In this document: positions 20,689 through 33,367 of the stretch, one piece after another | Layout of the letters: the number at the start of each line of letters is the position of its first letter | Numbering within the stretch: the first letter of the stretch is position 1 | From: Aureobasidium sp. EXF-3400 | Lineage: Eukaryota; Ascomycota; Dothideomycetes; Dothideales; Saccotheciaceae | Assembly (NCBI GenBank): GCA_024195585.1 | Contig: SWBL01000353.1 | Span: 1 to 51,821, forward strand | DNA: 51,821 nucleotides | Reading direction: 5' to 3' | Notes under the pieces: generated by a model | Told to the model about the DNA's origin: nothing | The model's input: the letters and a program-made list of their open reading frames with translations, nothing else | Database searches by the model: none | Translations under genes and position numbers: made by a program

Positions 20689-22533
20689 ATGTTGTAAATC
20701 TAGTCGGTAACAAGTAGGGCGAAAGAATGATAAATAGACAGGCTAGAACAACAAGTTAAACGAATGCGACGAGCCGAGATCTGTACCGGGGAGCTGGTAG
20801 ATTAGGTGCGAGTGCAGTCTGCGAGATGAGGTACTTCGAATCGACGGAGTGTGTCGAGATATATAAAATCCGAGTTACCAGGTTAGAGATGCATGGATGC
20901 AAGCAATGGCCACCATCTTCCCGACGGCTATTCATGGTACTGCAACAATGCAGATTTGGCTGCAGGAGTTCGTTGGCAGACTGTCTGGGCGTGTATCCAA
21001 AAAGGGTAAACAAGTGCACGTATTGGAAGCAGCTCGATAGTCGCGCTGAGAAAGTCTCAATGGTCCTTGAACAGTGGCTAAGACCACTGACAAAGATCAG
21101 AAAACAAATACGGAACACTGTACCTTCGGATGCATGTACGTTGTTGCATGCAAAGCCGAGGGTCAAGTTGGGTATTACATCTGGAAGATGGGGCGGGAAC
21201 AAGATCGAGCGGCAGCCTTGTCTGTCTGTCATGATCAGCCAGCTAGCTGAACGCCTCTCTCTCGGGGCCGCATGAGTTGCGCTCATCGATGGCGCCATGC
21301 TGGCTACATTAGGCGAAGTGGAAACGCATTCGCATAGGCCGCTTTGGTTCATGCCTTTCTGTTCTGGATAGCCGCTAGTTCCACGAATGGGCTTTCTGCA
21401 GCATGTGGTTGTCAAGTCCCTAATTTCCAGGCTCGAGGACCAGAAAAGATAGGCTAAGGCTCTGATGGGTTACCGGTACCTGGGTAGGTTGTGTTTGACA
21501 GACCACTGGAGAAGCCACACCCGGTCGCCATCTATTCTTGCGACCCGGCGAGGCACGGTCTCGGTCTAGAAGGGCAGCTGCATGAAGCCGTATTGATCGA
21601 CCAAGAGCATGTGGGAGCGGCGCATCAGAAAGGAGTAGGTGGCCACTGGCATTTGAGTATTCTGGTTTGTCTTGAACACCTGCGAACAGATTCCACGAAT
21701 GGCATGCAACTCTTACCCGAGAAGAACATGCATTGAAAAAGAGTGGATGACCATGATCCTGCCAGGTACAGCCGTCGAGGAAGAAATATTCACCGAGCAA
21801 AAGTTGCAAGCGGGGTTCTATCCACCTGCTCTGTGATCCCGCATGGCAGTCAGCGTAACCATGAAGAATCTAGCACCAGGAACAGTGAGGACAATGCTTA
21901 GGTGAGCACCCTTTTGGCCATACCCCAAATCTCAAATCTAGTTTGTGTATCTTGACAGCATGATATCTATACACGCTGCACTACCAGGAAGACGATGAGT
22001 TGTATAAGAAAGTCCTTGGTGCTCTCTAACACTCCTCACGGCCGCACAGACAAACCCGGAGCGGGTCCTGACAGAGACGAACTTCCGAGATCAAGGTCTC
22101 TGGGGAATCGTCAGAACCCAGTTCTCAGGCTCTGGGCTCGCTGTATGAAAGAGTAAGCAAGGGACATGCGCAACGGATATAGTAATCATGCACGTGGTCG
22201 TCGTTGTCTCACACAGACATTTATGATTCAAGGGACTCGAACATGCCGAACCCGAGCGGCCGGATTACAGGAGATCCCGTCGTGCTTGGGAACTGCAAGC
22301 ATACCGGGCGGATGGTCGTGGGGACTACGTCACAGTCTCGAAATACATACACACGACCAACGGTCCGTCAGAAAAGAACAAGCTGCATATCTTCTGTCCC
22401 CTCCATCTGACAGACACTATCGAAAGACGACATTGACCCCCGACGAGACGACCATGCATTAGCAGCGCCACGTAGATTTACTTACGGCCTCCCCGGAACT
22501 TGGCCAGCCTCTCACACACCTCCGCGCACAGTT
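20689..22533. other. Gene-poor region between regulator and small membrane-protein locus
   Basis: About 1.8 kb that includes the promoter side of the regulator on the minus strand. Open frames of up to 219 codons on either strand show no conserved motif. A T-loop-like string at 22226-22237 lacks the rest of a tRNA. Confidence 0.45.
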
Positions 22534-23143
22534 ATGGAGACGCAGCAACATTCCAAGAGGCACAGGAAGAGAGATTCAGATCTGCTCGCAGAAGTGCCCG
22601 ACGATGTCATTCAGCTTAAGACCGAGCAGCCATCTTCAGCAGGTTCTGATAGTCTGCTTTCAAGGGTACGCTGACTTGGCGTGTCGCACATCTCATCAGC
22701 ACACGACTTACAGACCCATTTAGATAGTCCTAGGGCCCCTGACGATGATCTCCTTCTTGCTCTCTCTTTGTGTCGTTGACAGCCAGCAACGTGCGTGGCG
22801 TCTTGCGCAACGAGCCGACAGCGAACCATGGCCGTTATGGAAAAAACTATCGCCCTGGACGTGGTGGAACGCGGAACCTTATCAATCTTCTCACGACTCT
22901 ACCTGGCAACATGCTGTACCAGCTACCAACTTGGCGGACGGTACAGATGGGACAGTTCCAGCTGCTGCGGTCGATACAGACCACTGGTTCACACGGAAAA
23001 AGCACAGGAAGATGGCTAAACTTACCGTGTCGGACGCAATTGACATGAGGGAAGGCATGGCTATGGTGCTTGTCACAGTAGCCTTGATAGGTCTAGTCAT
23101 TCTTGTGTGGCTTGCAAGACGCATGTTGTCATCAATTGCGTGA
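22534..23143 (+). CDS. Unresolved small gene with a C-terminal membrane segment
   Basis: ATG at 22534 opens a charged 44-codon frame (METQQHSKRHRKRDSDLLAE and on) that reaches a fair donor, GTACGC, at 22666. Possible acceptors are at 22713 and 22782. From 22745 to 23143 a second frame (its own ATG at 22745) encodes a Trp-rich stretch, a basic segment FTRKKHRKMAK and a single hydrophobic helix (MAMVLVTVALIGLVILVWLA) followed by RRM, like a tail-anchored protein. A third frame over about 22783-22950 is also protein-like (GRYGKNYRPGRGGTRN). No GT..AG pair I tried joins the first exon to the membrane frame in phase. It is either a gene with an intron I could not place, a frameshifted gene, or an independent 132-codon gene. 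No family is recognised. Confidence 0.33.
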
Positions 23144-23614
23144 GGCGGTGCAACATCATCTCACCAAGTACATGCGAGTCTCTAGAGTAAATCCGTTGAT
23201 CTGTGCTAAGAGATGATTCCAAATCCGAGATTCTGTAGAGCGAATACTTGTGATTATGAACATGATACGCGGTTACCAGACCCTACATGCAAGCCTCCAA
23301 GTGAATTTCCTCAGCATTTTCGCACAACCTTGTGCCGGTCCGTACAAGAAACGGGCTATGGTCTGCCATTTACTCATGTAGAGAAAGCTGGTGTATAGAT
23401 TGTCATACCATCCTACGACCAGAGGATTACCTTATTCACTCACAAAATCATAGTTGACAGGTTGACCCTGCTCGTCAGGTACGAGCGAATGGAAGCTTCG
23501 GTCACCCCACTCTCTGACGTGGGTCCCTAGGCGCTCTGTCACTCCCCAAGCCCTTGTAGAATCCTAACACACGACTGTCAACAGCACCCACAAGCATACA
23601 ACCACAACAACACT
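23144..23614. other. Intergenic, promoter of lumazine synthase
   Basis: A 471 bp spacer. The last 40 bases before the ATG are rich in CA (acaaccacaacaacac), a usual fungal leader. No other element is recognised. Confidence 0.5.
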
Positions 23615-24354
<740 letters not shown>

Positions 24355-25240
24355 AGGACGTTGGAAAAGGAGTCTGCTAGGATAATAGAAGACACAATAA
24401 AACTCGCTCGATGTCTGGCACGACCGGCACGAGCTTGAGAAGAATATCACGCGTCTTGGATGCTCGTCGTCTGTGCCGGTACTGTCGTTTGTCGCTTCTT
24501 CAAACGACGTGTTTCTGTGACCACGTCGTACCGTGCATCTGGGACAAGTTGAACAAGACCGCCGAGCTTTGAAAGAGACACAGGACATTGAACAAGCAGT
24601 CACAATGATATATGTCTGCAAGTCTATGGGATTGTGGCTTCAAGAGCTGGACCATGGCCTTTCACTGCGCCTTGACGACTAGAGCGCGCGCGTCATTGCG
24701 GCAGGGCACGGTCCAGGTCCACCGGGCGTGAACTTCTTAACTCTTGCGACATGCGAGACTGAGCGTCTCGTCGACTGAGGAATGGAACTTCTGTTCATCA
24801 TCCCTCCAACCATTCCTTTCTTCGCCTTGTCCATCTGGCCCCTTGTTGCTACTTTTCTTGACTTTGGCGCATGAGATATCGCGAGCTCGCCAACCGCGCA
24901 CGCCTTTGGTCTGCGCCCTGATTCGGCCTTCCGTCTCCAGCCTCGAGGCCCCTGTCGTTGCCAAAGTCCTTTGCTCTGCTTGTCATTCTGTTATCACCAC
25001 CCGTATCCCTCACCAACCTCACCGCCATCTGTCGCCTTTGTCCAGCTGGAGCTGCCCTGTCAAGCCTCGCATCGCCAGGCGTGAACAAGCTCGGCCCACC
25101 ATCAACAGAGTTCCACTGCTGACCTCGCCTCGGCTTTGCCTATCCGATGCCTGCCTGCTGATTCAGGTGTCACTTTCGCCTGTCGCCATCAGCTCCGCAT
25201 GGCCCATCCACAAGCTCGGCCTGCTGATGCTTCAGCCAAC
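24355..25240. other. Intergenic and long CT-rich leader of Set1
   Basis: Contains the lumazine synthase 3' flank and the Set1 promoter. From about 24780 the plus strand is strongly pyrimidine-rich, fitting a promoter and leader. In-frame ATGs at 25136 and 25199 precede the chosen Set1 start but have weaker contexts. Confidence 0.45.
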
Positions 25241-28200
25241 ATGTCTTCGTCCGACTCGGAAGCACGCGACTCGGGCGACTTGTTGAATGCCGTCGGCTCC
25301 ACCAGCTCCCTTGCAAGCACTGTCTCTTCTGTTTTCAGTGCTAACACAACTCTCCCAAAGACCAATGGTCACTCTTCGACCACCCTCGCCGCCCTGACTC
25401 CTCTGACATATCCTGCGACATCTCCACTCAAAGCACACTCTCCACTTGCCTTCTCAAATCCACCATCCAAAACATCCAAATCATCCAAACCAGAGCCATC
25501 GCCTCTCGGTCTTTCTGTCGCAAACAACTCCCGAGGTCCTCACAAAAATGCCACTTCTCGACCGTCTTCCCTGGGAGACCGCCCGCAGATTATGCCACCG
25601 GCTGGCAAAACAAAGGGGTACAGGACGGTTTATGATCAAGAATGTGATGACAAGCTCAGCGATAAAGAGAAGAAACGCGGAAGCGGAAAAACAAGGTCTT
25701 TTGGGACTGAGGTACGTCTGGACAATTTTACATGATTGCTGAGCTTGTTGACACCCTGCCACAAAATAAACCGTCCTGTACCCTGAAGCTGATGGATTGA
25801 AAATCACAGGCACAATCTCCGCCTCCTGACCCCAGACTGGCCATTGCAAACTACACGTCCGGCGGAGCTACACCTGACAAAGAGGACCGATATAAACATG
25901 TGCTACGAGTTGCACCTGAGATGTTGAAACCGTATCCATACGACAAGGCTTCGACTATTGGACCTGGTCCGCCAAAGCAAATTGTCATTCACAGTTTCGA
26001 TCCGTTTACTCCCGAATCCCAACTCAAGTTCTTTTTCGCAAGTTTTGGAGACATTGCCGAGTTTCGCAACCAGACCGATCCGAATACTGGAAGTCTGTTG
26101 GGAATCTGCTCGATCAAGTACAAGGATAGCAAGCCCATCAAGGGCGTCTCCGTTTCGGCTACCAACGCTGCGAAGCGCGCCGAGAAGGAAGGGCACAAAC
26201 AGCGTATTGGTTTGACCCAGGTCAGGGTCGAGCTTGATCGTGAGGGGCGCAAATGCAAAAGATACATCGAGATCACGCTTAAGAAGGCGCGACGCGAGAT
26301 GGAAAAAGAAGCTGCACGACACGCTCCTCGCACTGCTTTGCCAGCAGCAAAGTCGCACGGTTCCTCGACACCTGTGCCACCACCTCCACCTCCGCCACCT
26401 GCAGCCTTCGAAGAAATCCCCGCCATTCTGGTGAACGCGCCAAAGGCGCCGAAAGGACCAGCACCCAAACGAGAACGGGAGCGAGAATTAGCTGGCGTGA
26501 CGGAACAACCTGCGACGCCCAAAGAACGCGATACCGGCCGCTCGGTCGTTGAATCAGAGCCGATACTGGCCAAGATCAAACGAAAGCCGTACATTTTCAT
26601 CTCGCGCGATAGCGTGCCTGTGTTAGGGTCCACTGTGCCACATCTTAAGAAGAGGTTCAAGGCTTTTGACTGGCGAGAAATTCGTGTTGACAAGGCAGGA
26701 TATTATGTTATTTTTGACGACTCCAAGCGAGGTGAAGACGAGACAGTGAGGTGTTTTAAGGAGTGCAACAATGGCCCTATGTTCACATACAACATGGCTA
26801 TGGAGTGCCAGCAGTACGGCAACCCCGACTACGTGCGCAGCCCAAGCCCCGAAACCCAGGCCGTCCAGAGCCGACAAAAGGAAGAGACAGATCGATTGGA
26901 GAGATGGGCTGCGGAGGATCTGGAAGAAGAGAAGAAAGAAAGAGCTGCGGACCTGGATCCTGTCAAAGGAGCGCTCGAGCAGCTGCAAATTGAGTTGCGC
27001 AACAAGATCATGGACGACATCAAGAAACGAATCGTCATCCCCGAACTCTACGACCGCCTCGACCCTGCCAGACATGCTGCGAAACGTCGCAAGCTCGATA
27101 TTCCAGACCCGACTGACAATGAAAACAAGCCACCAACTTTGTTATTGAACAAAGTTATTGACACTCTGTCAACAACAACTCGGTCCAGAAACGGACGTCC
27201 TTTGTCTCACAGCAAGCCGCTTCGCCCACACGATCCCAACCGCGGACGACAGGTTCCCACAAATGTCTACGTCGACCCTCGCCGATTCAAGAAGCGACCA
27301 GCTGTGCGCCCTGTCCACGCCCGTCCCTTACATTACCGCTTGCAGCACATGGAAGATGATGAGGACGAAGACGAGTCCGACGACGATCACAGAACACCAA
27401 TGACACGCGATACCGAAGACCTGGAGAGCAGGCCTCTCAGTCGGGCCAGTCGCAACTCAACACCCTTCAGCGTGTCAGAGTCCATCGACCTACCGACACC
27501 TGCTCCGAAAAAGAGAAAGCTGGTCCACAAAGAAAGAGAGAAAATTCCGGAGGAAGAGCAGGAGATTTTTGCATCGCATCACAAGGAACTCCTTGGTGAC
27601 CTTATTCAGAAGATTCCGGAACGTATGGCCACACGCGAACTCGAGCTAGTTGTTAGCACCCTTCCTCGAGACTCGAAGTTTCAGGAACGCGCACGAACAG
27701 AACTTCATCTCAGGCAGCGCGCCAAATACGACAACGAAGAGTCACCTGCGTCAATTGTTGACGGCTCTAAATCTGACAACATCACCACTGGCGACAAGCA
27801 TGCAGCTCAATTTGGAGACCTTGCGACCAAATCCGTCAAGAAAGATAGCAAACGCAAGCGACCAAAGTCGAAGAAGCAAATCTTCGAGGAGCGCGAAGCC
27901 GAACGGGCTGCGGCAAGAGCTGCTGAAGACGCCCAGGTTGTGGAGGCCGGCAGCCAAGTCGACGACAGAGACGTTGATGGCGACATCGACGTTGACGCTG
28001 ACGTTGACATCGATGTGGCCGAAGATATCGTCGAAGAGGAAGAAGAGGAAGAAAGACCACAGGTCGAGTGGGCTGTGTCCACCGGTGAACCACTCAAAAC
28101 TGTCCTGGATGACGACGATGTCTTTTTGGATATCGATGGATGGAAACACATCGTCAAAGATGAAGAAGACATGCGCTACCTCCTTCAGGCCTTGGAAGAC

Positions 28201-29132
28201 GTACCTGCTGCTGATATTGGAGACGTTACTTTATGGGCGTGGAAGCAGAAGGAGATCAAGGCACTCAATGCTGGTGGAGCGACCGCCGAAGCCAGGATTC
28301 ATGGATACTACGTGCCAAACCTTTCGGGCTGTGCTCGCACGGAGGGCGTCAAGAAGATTCTGGAGTCCGAAAAGTCCAAATACCTGCCTCACCGCATTCG
28401 CGTCCAAAAACAACGCGAGGCTCGCGAGGCCCAAGCCCTTGAGAACCCCAATGCTTTCGCTGCCGCTGAAGCGGCTGCCGAAGCTGCAAAGGCCGCCGCA
28501 GCTGCCAAAACAGCATCTGTGGCTACATCTCGCAGCAACCGTGCCAACAACCGACGTCTGGTCAACGACATCAACTTGCAGAAGCAGAACCTCACTACTA
28601 CCGGTGGTGAGGCTGATGCCATCAAGTTCAACGCCCTTAAGAAGAGAAAGAAGCATGTCAAGTTTGACAGATCGGCCATTCACGGTTGGGGTTTGTATGC
28701 CATGGAGAACATCGCTTCTAATGATCTCATCATCGAATATGTGGGCGAAAAAGTACGCCAGAAGGTGGCTGATCTCCGCGAGATCAAATACGACAAGCAA
28801 GGCATTGGAAGCAGTTACCTGTTCCGTATGGCTGACGACGAGATCATCGACGCCACGAAGAAGGGTGGCATTGCTCGCTTCATCAACCACAGCTGTACAC
28901 CCAACTGCACAGCCAAGATCATCAAAGTCGACGGCACCAGGAGAATTGTCATCTATGCGCTTAAGGACATTGCCAAGAGTAAGTTCTACAATACTGTTGA
29001 CCAAAATATATTGCTAACATAGACACAGACGACGAGCTCACGTATGACTACAAGTTCGAACGCGAATACGGCAGCGATGATCGTATCCCATGTCTTTGCG
29101 GTTCTGTGGGATGTAAGGGCTTCCTGAACTAA
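25241..29132 (+). CDS. SET1: Histone H3 lysine-4 methyltransferase Set1, COMPASS subunit (1247 aa, three exons)
   Basis: This protein methylates H3K4 at active promoters as the catalytic subunit of COMPASS. The exons are 25241-25711, 25810-28978 and 29029-29132. Both introns (98 and 50 bp) start with GT, end with CACAG and hold the frame. The start at 25241 has a good context (caacATG); in-frame ATGs at 25136 and 25199 are alternatives. Order of parts: a Ser-rich N-terminus, an RRM-like domain (about 213-300, [20 protein letters not shown]), the Set1-associated second RRM (about 414-495, [15 protein letters not shown]), charged coil regions, an Asp/Glu tract (about 874-905), the N-SET domain (about 910-1080, including [16 protein letters not shown]) and the SET domain from [18 protein letters not shown] shows [19 protein letters not shown] and ELTYDYKFE, and the post-[11 protein letters not shown] ends in KGFLN. 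All catalytic motifs are intact. Confidence 0.95.
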
Positions 29133-29832
29133 GGGGGGGGTGGAAAAGGCTTGTTGTATATTACGCGGAGGAAGGCATGCATACTAATGGCGCACTTGGA
29201 AGGAGCAAAAAAAGACCGGAAGAAGAGAATTTTCTTCGGGTCTGCATGGAACGTGAGATTCGACTTTGCATTGTACGATATCGAACAAAGAGACCTGTCC
29301 TGGCTGATTGATGCGGGACAATGAAGGCCAATCATGCACTACAGTTGCACTGTCCAATGAAGATCAAACAAGTTCTCGACAACCTTGATGGAGACATGCT
29401 TGACACGTGACGTATCAGTAGCAAAACGCCGTCCATGTGTGCGGTACTTGGCTGGCTGGGTATGCGGCAAGATTGTGGATACAGCATCCTGGCTGTACGC
29501 GCAATGCTGTCACGGGTCTACTGAGCTAGAGACTGACTCGAGATGAGGTTGTTCATATCTGCCAGGTTATGTGCCAGGTTAGAGGTCGGGCAAGGACCAG
29601 GTGGATCATGGCTGCCAACTGACAAGGCACGCGGGGAACAACGAACAAGGCCGACTTCGATTCATTCTCTTGGCGTTCGCGGGCCGGCAGTGCTAGGTAC
29701 GATCGAAACACGTATTCGGTAGCAGAGAAACTTCTGGACTTTTTGGATAAAGGTACCATAAGTTCAGGGAGGGACGTCGAAGTATCATCTTCTTTTACTC
29801 GACCAACGTTGCATTGCTCCAGAATCGCCAGC
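29133..29832. other. Intergenic, Set1 3' flank and SERCA promoter
   Basis: A 700 bp spacer that starts with a poly-G run straight after the Set1 stop codon. A four-codon upstream frame (ATG at 29608) is visible, but whether it is transcribed is unknown. No gene is seen. Confidence 0.45.
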
Positions 29833-32800
29833 ATGGACAACGCCTACGTGCAATCGCCGTCTGCGGTACTGAAGCACTTTGATGTTCAGGAAGCCTCGGG
29901 TCTTGACAAGTCGTCGGTGACTGCCTCAAGACAGAAGCATGGTCGCAATGGTATGTCCTTTGTCTAGCCTTGTACGACTGCTCTGAGCATATACTGACTC
30001 TGTCGTCAGCCATTCCCGAAGAACCGCCAACCCCGCTGTGGGAACTCATCCTAGAACAATTCAAGGACCAGCTTGTTCTCATCCTCCTTGCCTCGGCCGC
30101 TGTATCCTTCGTGCTCGCTCTCTTCGAGGACAGCGACGACTGGACCGTTTTCGTTGACCCTATTGTTGTATGTTCTGTGTCGCGCCCCTGTCTTGACAGC
30201 AGCTTCTGACCAGTACCCCTAGATCCTCACCATCCTCATCCTCAACGCCGTCGTCGGTGTATCGCAAGAATCGTCGGCTGAAAAGGCAATCGCTGCACTT
30301 CAAGAGTATTCGGCCAATGTGGCCAAGGTCGTCCGTAATGGCAAGGTTCAGCGCATCAAGGCAGACGAGTTGGTTCCCGGAGACATCATCAAGGTAGCCG
30401 TTGGCGATCGCGTTCCTGCCGACTGCAGAGTTCTGTCTATCCACAGCAACAGCTTCCGTATCGACCAGAGTATCCTGACTGGAGAGAGCGAGAGTGTCGG
30501 CAAGGACACGGACGCCATCAAGGACGACAACGCTGTCAAGCAGGACCAGATCAACATGCTCTTCTCGGGTACCACCGTTGTCACTGGAAATGCCACCGCT
30601 GTCGTTGTCCTCACTGGTTCCAACACTGCCATTGGCGATATCCATGAGAACATCTCGTCCCAGATCTCGCAGCCTACCCCTCTCAAGGAGAAGCTCAACG
30701 ACTTTGGAGACACTCTCGCCAAGGTCATTACCGTTATCTGTATCCTCGTCTGGCTCATCAACATCCCCCATTTCAACGATCCTGCCCACGGCTCTTTCGC
30801 CAAGGGTGCCATTTACTACCTGAAGGTAAGCTGCCACAAATCGCGGGTACTTGAACATATGACTGATCATCAACCTAGATTGCTGTCTCACTCGGTGTCG
30901 CCGCTATCCCCGAAGGTCTCGCTGTCGTTATTACCACCTGCCTCGCCTTGGGAACTCGCAAGATGGCTGCCAAGAATGCTGTGGTCCGCAGTCTTCCCTC
31001 AGTCGAGACTTTGGGCAGCTGCAGTGTCATCTGCTCGGACAAGACTGGAACCCTTACCACCAACCAAATGAGTGTGAACAAGGTCGTTTTCATCAACGAC
31101 GGAGGATCTGGTCTCGAGGAACTCACTGTTGAGGGAACCAGTTTTGCCCCTGAAGGCGCCATCACTACTTCAAGCGGACAAACTCTCGAGAACGCAGCCG
31201 CTTCGTCCTCTACCATTGCTCAAATCGCTGAAGTCGCTGCTCTTTGTAATGACGCACGTCTCGCCTATGACAGCGAGAAGGGTGTCTACAACAACGTTGG
31301 TGAAGCTACTGAAGGTGCCCTGAGAGTCCTCGCCGAGAAGATTGGCACCAGGGACGCATCCGTCAACTCTGCAAGATTCACCCTCGCACCCGAAGACAGA
31401 ATCCACCATGCCAGCAAGCACTGGGAAACCAGCACCCCTCGTCTGGCTACCTACGAATTCGCTCGTGATAGAAAGAGTATGTCTGTTTTGGTCCAAGACG
31501 GTTCATCCCAGCGTCTCCTCGTCAAGGGTGCCCCTGAGTCCATCATCGCCAGATGTAGATACGTCTTGGTCGGAACCAAGGGTACCAGAATGGTTCTCAC
31601 TGATAACGTCTCTGCTCTGCTCTCCAAGGAAGTCGTCGAATACGGCAACCGTGGACTCCGCATCATGGCTCTTGCCAGTGTCGATAACGTTACCTCTCCT
31701 CTGTTGAAGCAAGCCAAGACCAGCTCTGAATACGCTCAGCTCGAACAAAACATGACTCTCATCGGTCTTGTTGGTATGCTTGACCCTCCTCGTCCTGAGG
31801 TGGCCGACAGCATCCGCAAGTGCCGCGAAGCCGGTATCCGAGTCGTTGTTATCACTGGTGACAACCAGAACACTGCCGAGACCATCTGTCGCCAGATTGG
31901 TGTCTTTGGCACTGATGAAGATCTGACCGGTAAAAGTTTCACTGGCCGCCAGTTCGATGATCTCAGTGACGCCGACAAGCTCAAGGCTGCTATGACCGCT
32001 TCCCTCTTCTGTCGTACCGAGCCCACTCACAAGTCGAAGCTGGTTGACCTTCTCCAATCTGCTGGCGAGGTTGTCGCTATGACTGGTGATGGTGTCAACG
32101 ATGCCCCTGCCTTGAAGAAGGCGGATATTGGTGTGGCCATGGGTAGTGGTACTGATGTCGCCAAGCTCGCCGCCGACATGGTTCTTGCAGACGACAACTT
32201 TGCAACCATTGAGTCCGCTATCGAGGAAGGCAGAAGCATCTACAACAACACTCAGCAATTCATCCGCTACTTGATCTCGTCCAACATTGGCGAGGTTGTG
32301 TCCATCTTCTTGACTGCCGCCATGGGTATGCCCGAGGCTTTGATCCCTGTTCAGCTCCTCTGGGTCAACCTGGTTACCGACGGTCTTCCGGCTACTGCGC
32401 TCTCATTCAACCCCGCTGATCACGATATCATGAAGCGTCTTCCTCGCAAGCGTGACGAAGCTCTTATTGGTGGCTGGCTCTTCTTTAGATATATGGTAAT
32501 CGGTACCTACGTTGGTATTGCTACTGTTGGAGGATACGCATGGTATTTCATGTTCAGTGAGGCCGGACCTAAGGTCAGCTTCCACGCACTGGTAAGTTTT
32601 GATACGTTTCTCTTCCAAAAGATGTCTGAATACTAACACCTGGCAGACTCACTTCCACTCTTGCAGCGTTTTCGAACACCCGATCGACTGCTTCATGTTC
32701 ACTGACTACAGAGCAAAGACAGCATCGACCATCTCCTTGTCGATCTTGGTTGTTATTGAGATGCTCAACGCCATGAACGCCCTGTCTTCGTCGGAGAGTC

Positions 32801-33054
32801 TGTTGACTCTTCCCCTGTGGAAGAACATGATGCTTGTGTATGCCATCTGTTTGAGCATGGCCCTTCACTTTGCACTGCTTTACATCCCCTTCTTGCAGGG
32901 AATCTTTGGTATCGTACCTCTTAGCATGTCCGAGTGGAACTTGGTGCTTGCATGGAGTGCACCTATTATCTTGATCGACGAGGGACTCAAGTTCCTCGAG
33001 CGCACCTTTGTCATGGAGAAGCCGGGCAAGCACATCAAGCCCAAGGCAGAGTAG
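29833..33054 (+). CDS. SERCA-type calcium-transporting P-type ATPase (999 aa, five exons)
   Basis: A P2A ATPase that pumps Ca2+ from the cytosol into the ER lumen. The exons are 29833-29950, 30010-30167, 30223-30825, 30879-32591 and 32647-33054. All four introns are 53-59 bp GT..AG and sum to an open 1000-codon frame. The start [20 protein letters not shown] aligns with the animal SERCA start. Key sites are ILTGES (about 178), the M4 Ca2+ site [13 protein letters not shown] (about 301-313), the phosphorylated Asp347 in [13 protein letters not shown], the hinge motif [29 protein letters not shown] (about 695) and the M6 site [16 protein letters not shown] (about 784). The Pro that follows PEGL in animal SERCA is Ala here. 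Ten membrane helices are expected. A vacuolar or Golgi pump is less likely, because the loop and N-terminal pattern follow SERCA. It is tandem with Set1 upstream and eIF3m downstream. Confidence 0.95.
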
Positions 33055-33367
33055 ATGACTGAGTCTCGTGACTGGCATTAGAAGAGTCTTCTCTGGTAAT
33101 TAGAGGGCGTGTGAATAGATAGAAAGTTAAATGCGCTTTTGACTTGATTGTTTTGGAAGTTATGAGGGGTGAGATGCACAATGATAGTTGCACAAGGCGG
33201 GTTGTGCACGTAGAGGGCGAGATGTGAACGAGCAGATCAAGTTGTGCACAGACAAGGACTATCGATAAGCCTTCACAATTGTGCCAAGCGACGAATTTCA
33301 ACGCGAGCGGATTGACGATGAGCATTTGCGCGCCGGCAACAGACCTGTAGACGACAAATCACACACC
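33055..33367. other. Intergenic and leader of eIF3m
   Basis: A 313 bp spacer between the SERCA stop and the eIF3m start, on the same strand. It ends in a leader with the 10-codon upstream frame described separately. Confidence 0.5.
33318..33350 (+). promoter_or_regulatory. Upstream open reading frame before eIF3m (10 codons)
   Basis: ATG at 33318 opens MSICAPATDL and stops at TAG 33348-33350, 17 bases before the main ATG at 33368. If the transcript starts upstream of 33318, ribosomes would have to scan past or reinitiate. The transcription start is not visible from sequence. Confidence 0.4.

Noticed and set aside
22200..22320. Possible minus-strand tRNA (GTTCGAGTCCC at about 22226-22236)
   Set aside because: The T-loop-like string has no A box, no anticodon stem and no acceptor pairing at the right distance.
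28231..29004. Minus-strand frame (257 codons) opposite Set1
   Set aside because: Antisense to the intact SET domain and without a recognisable motif.
27650..29017. Second long plus-strand frame (455 codons) inside Set1
   Set aside because: It overlaps the SET and N-SET coding frame, is Ser/Arg-rich without motif, and comes from codon bias in the real frame.
31503..32258. Minus-strand frame (251 codons) opposite SERCA
   Set aside because: Antisense to the conserved catalytic core of the ATPase; no family signature.
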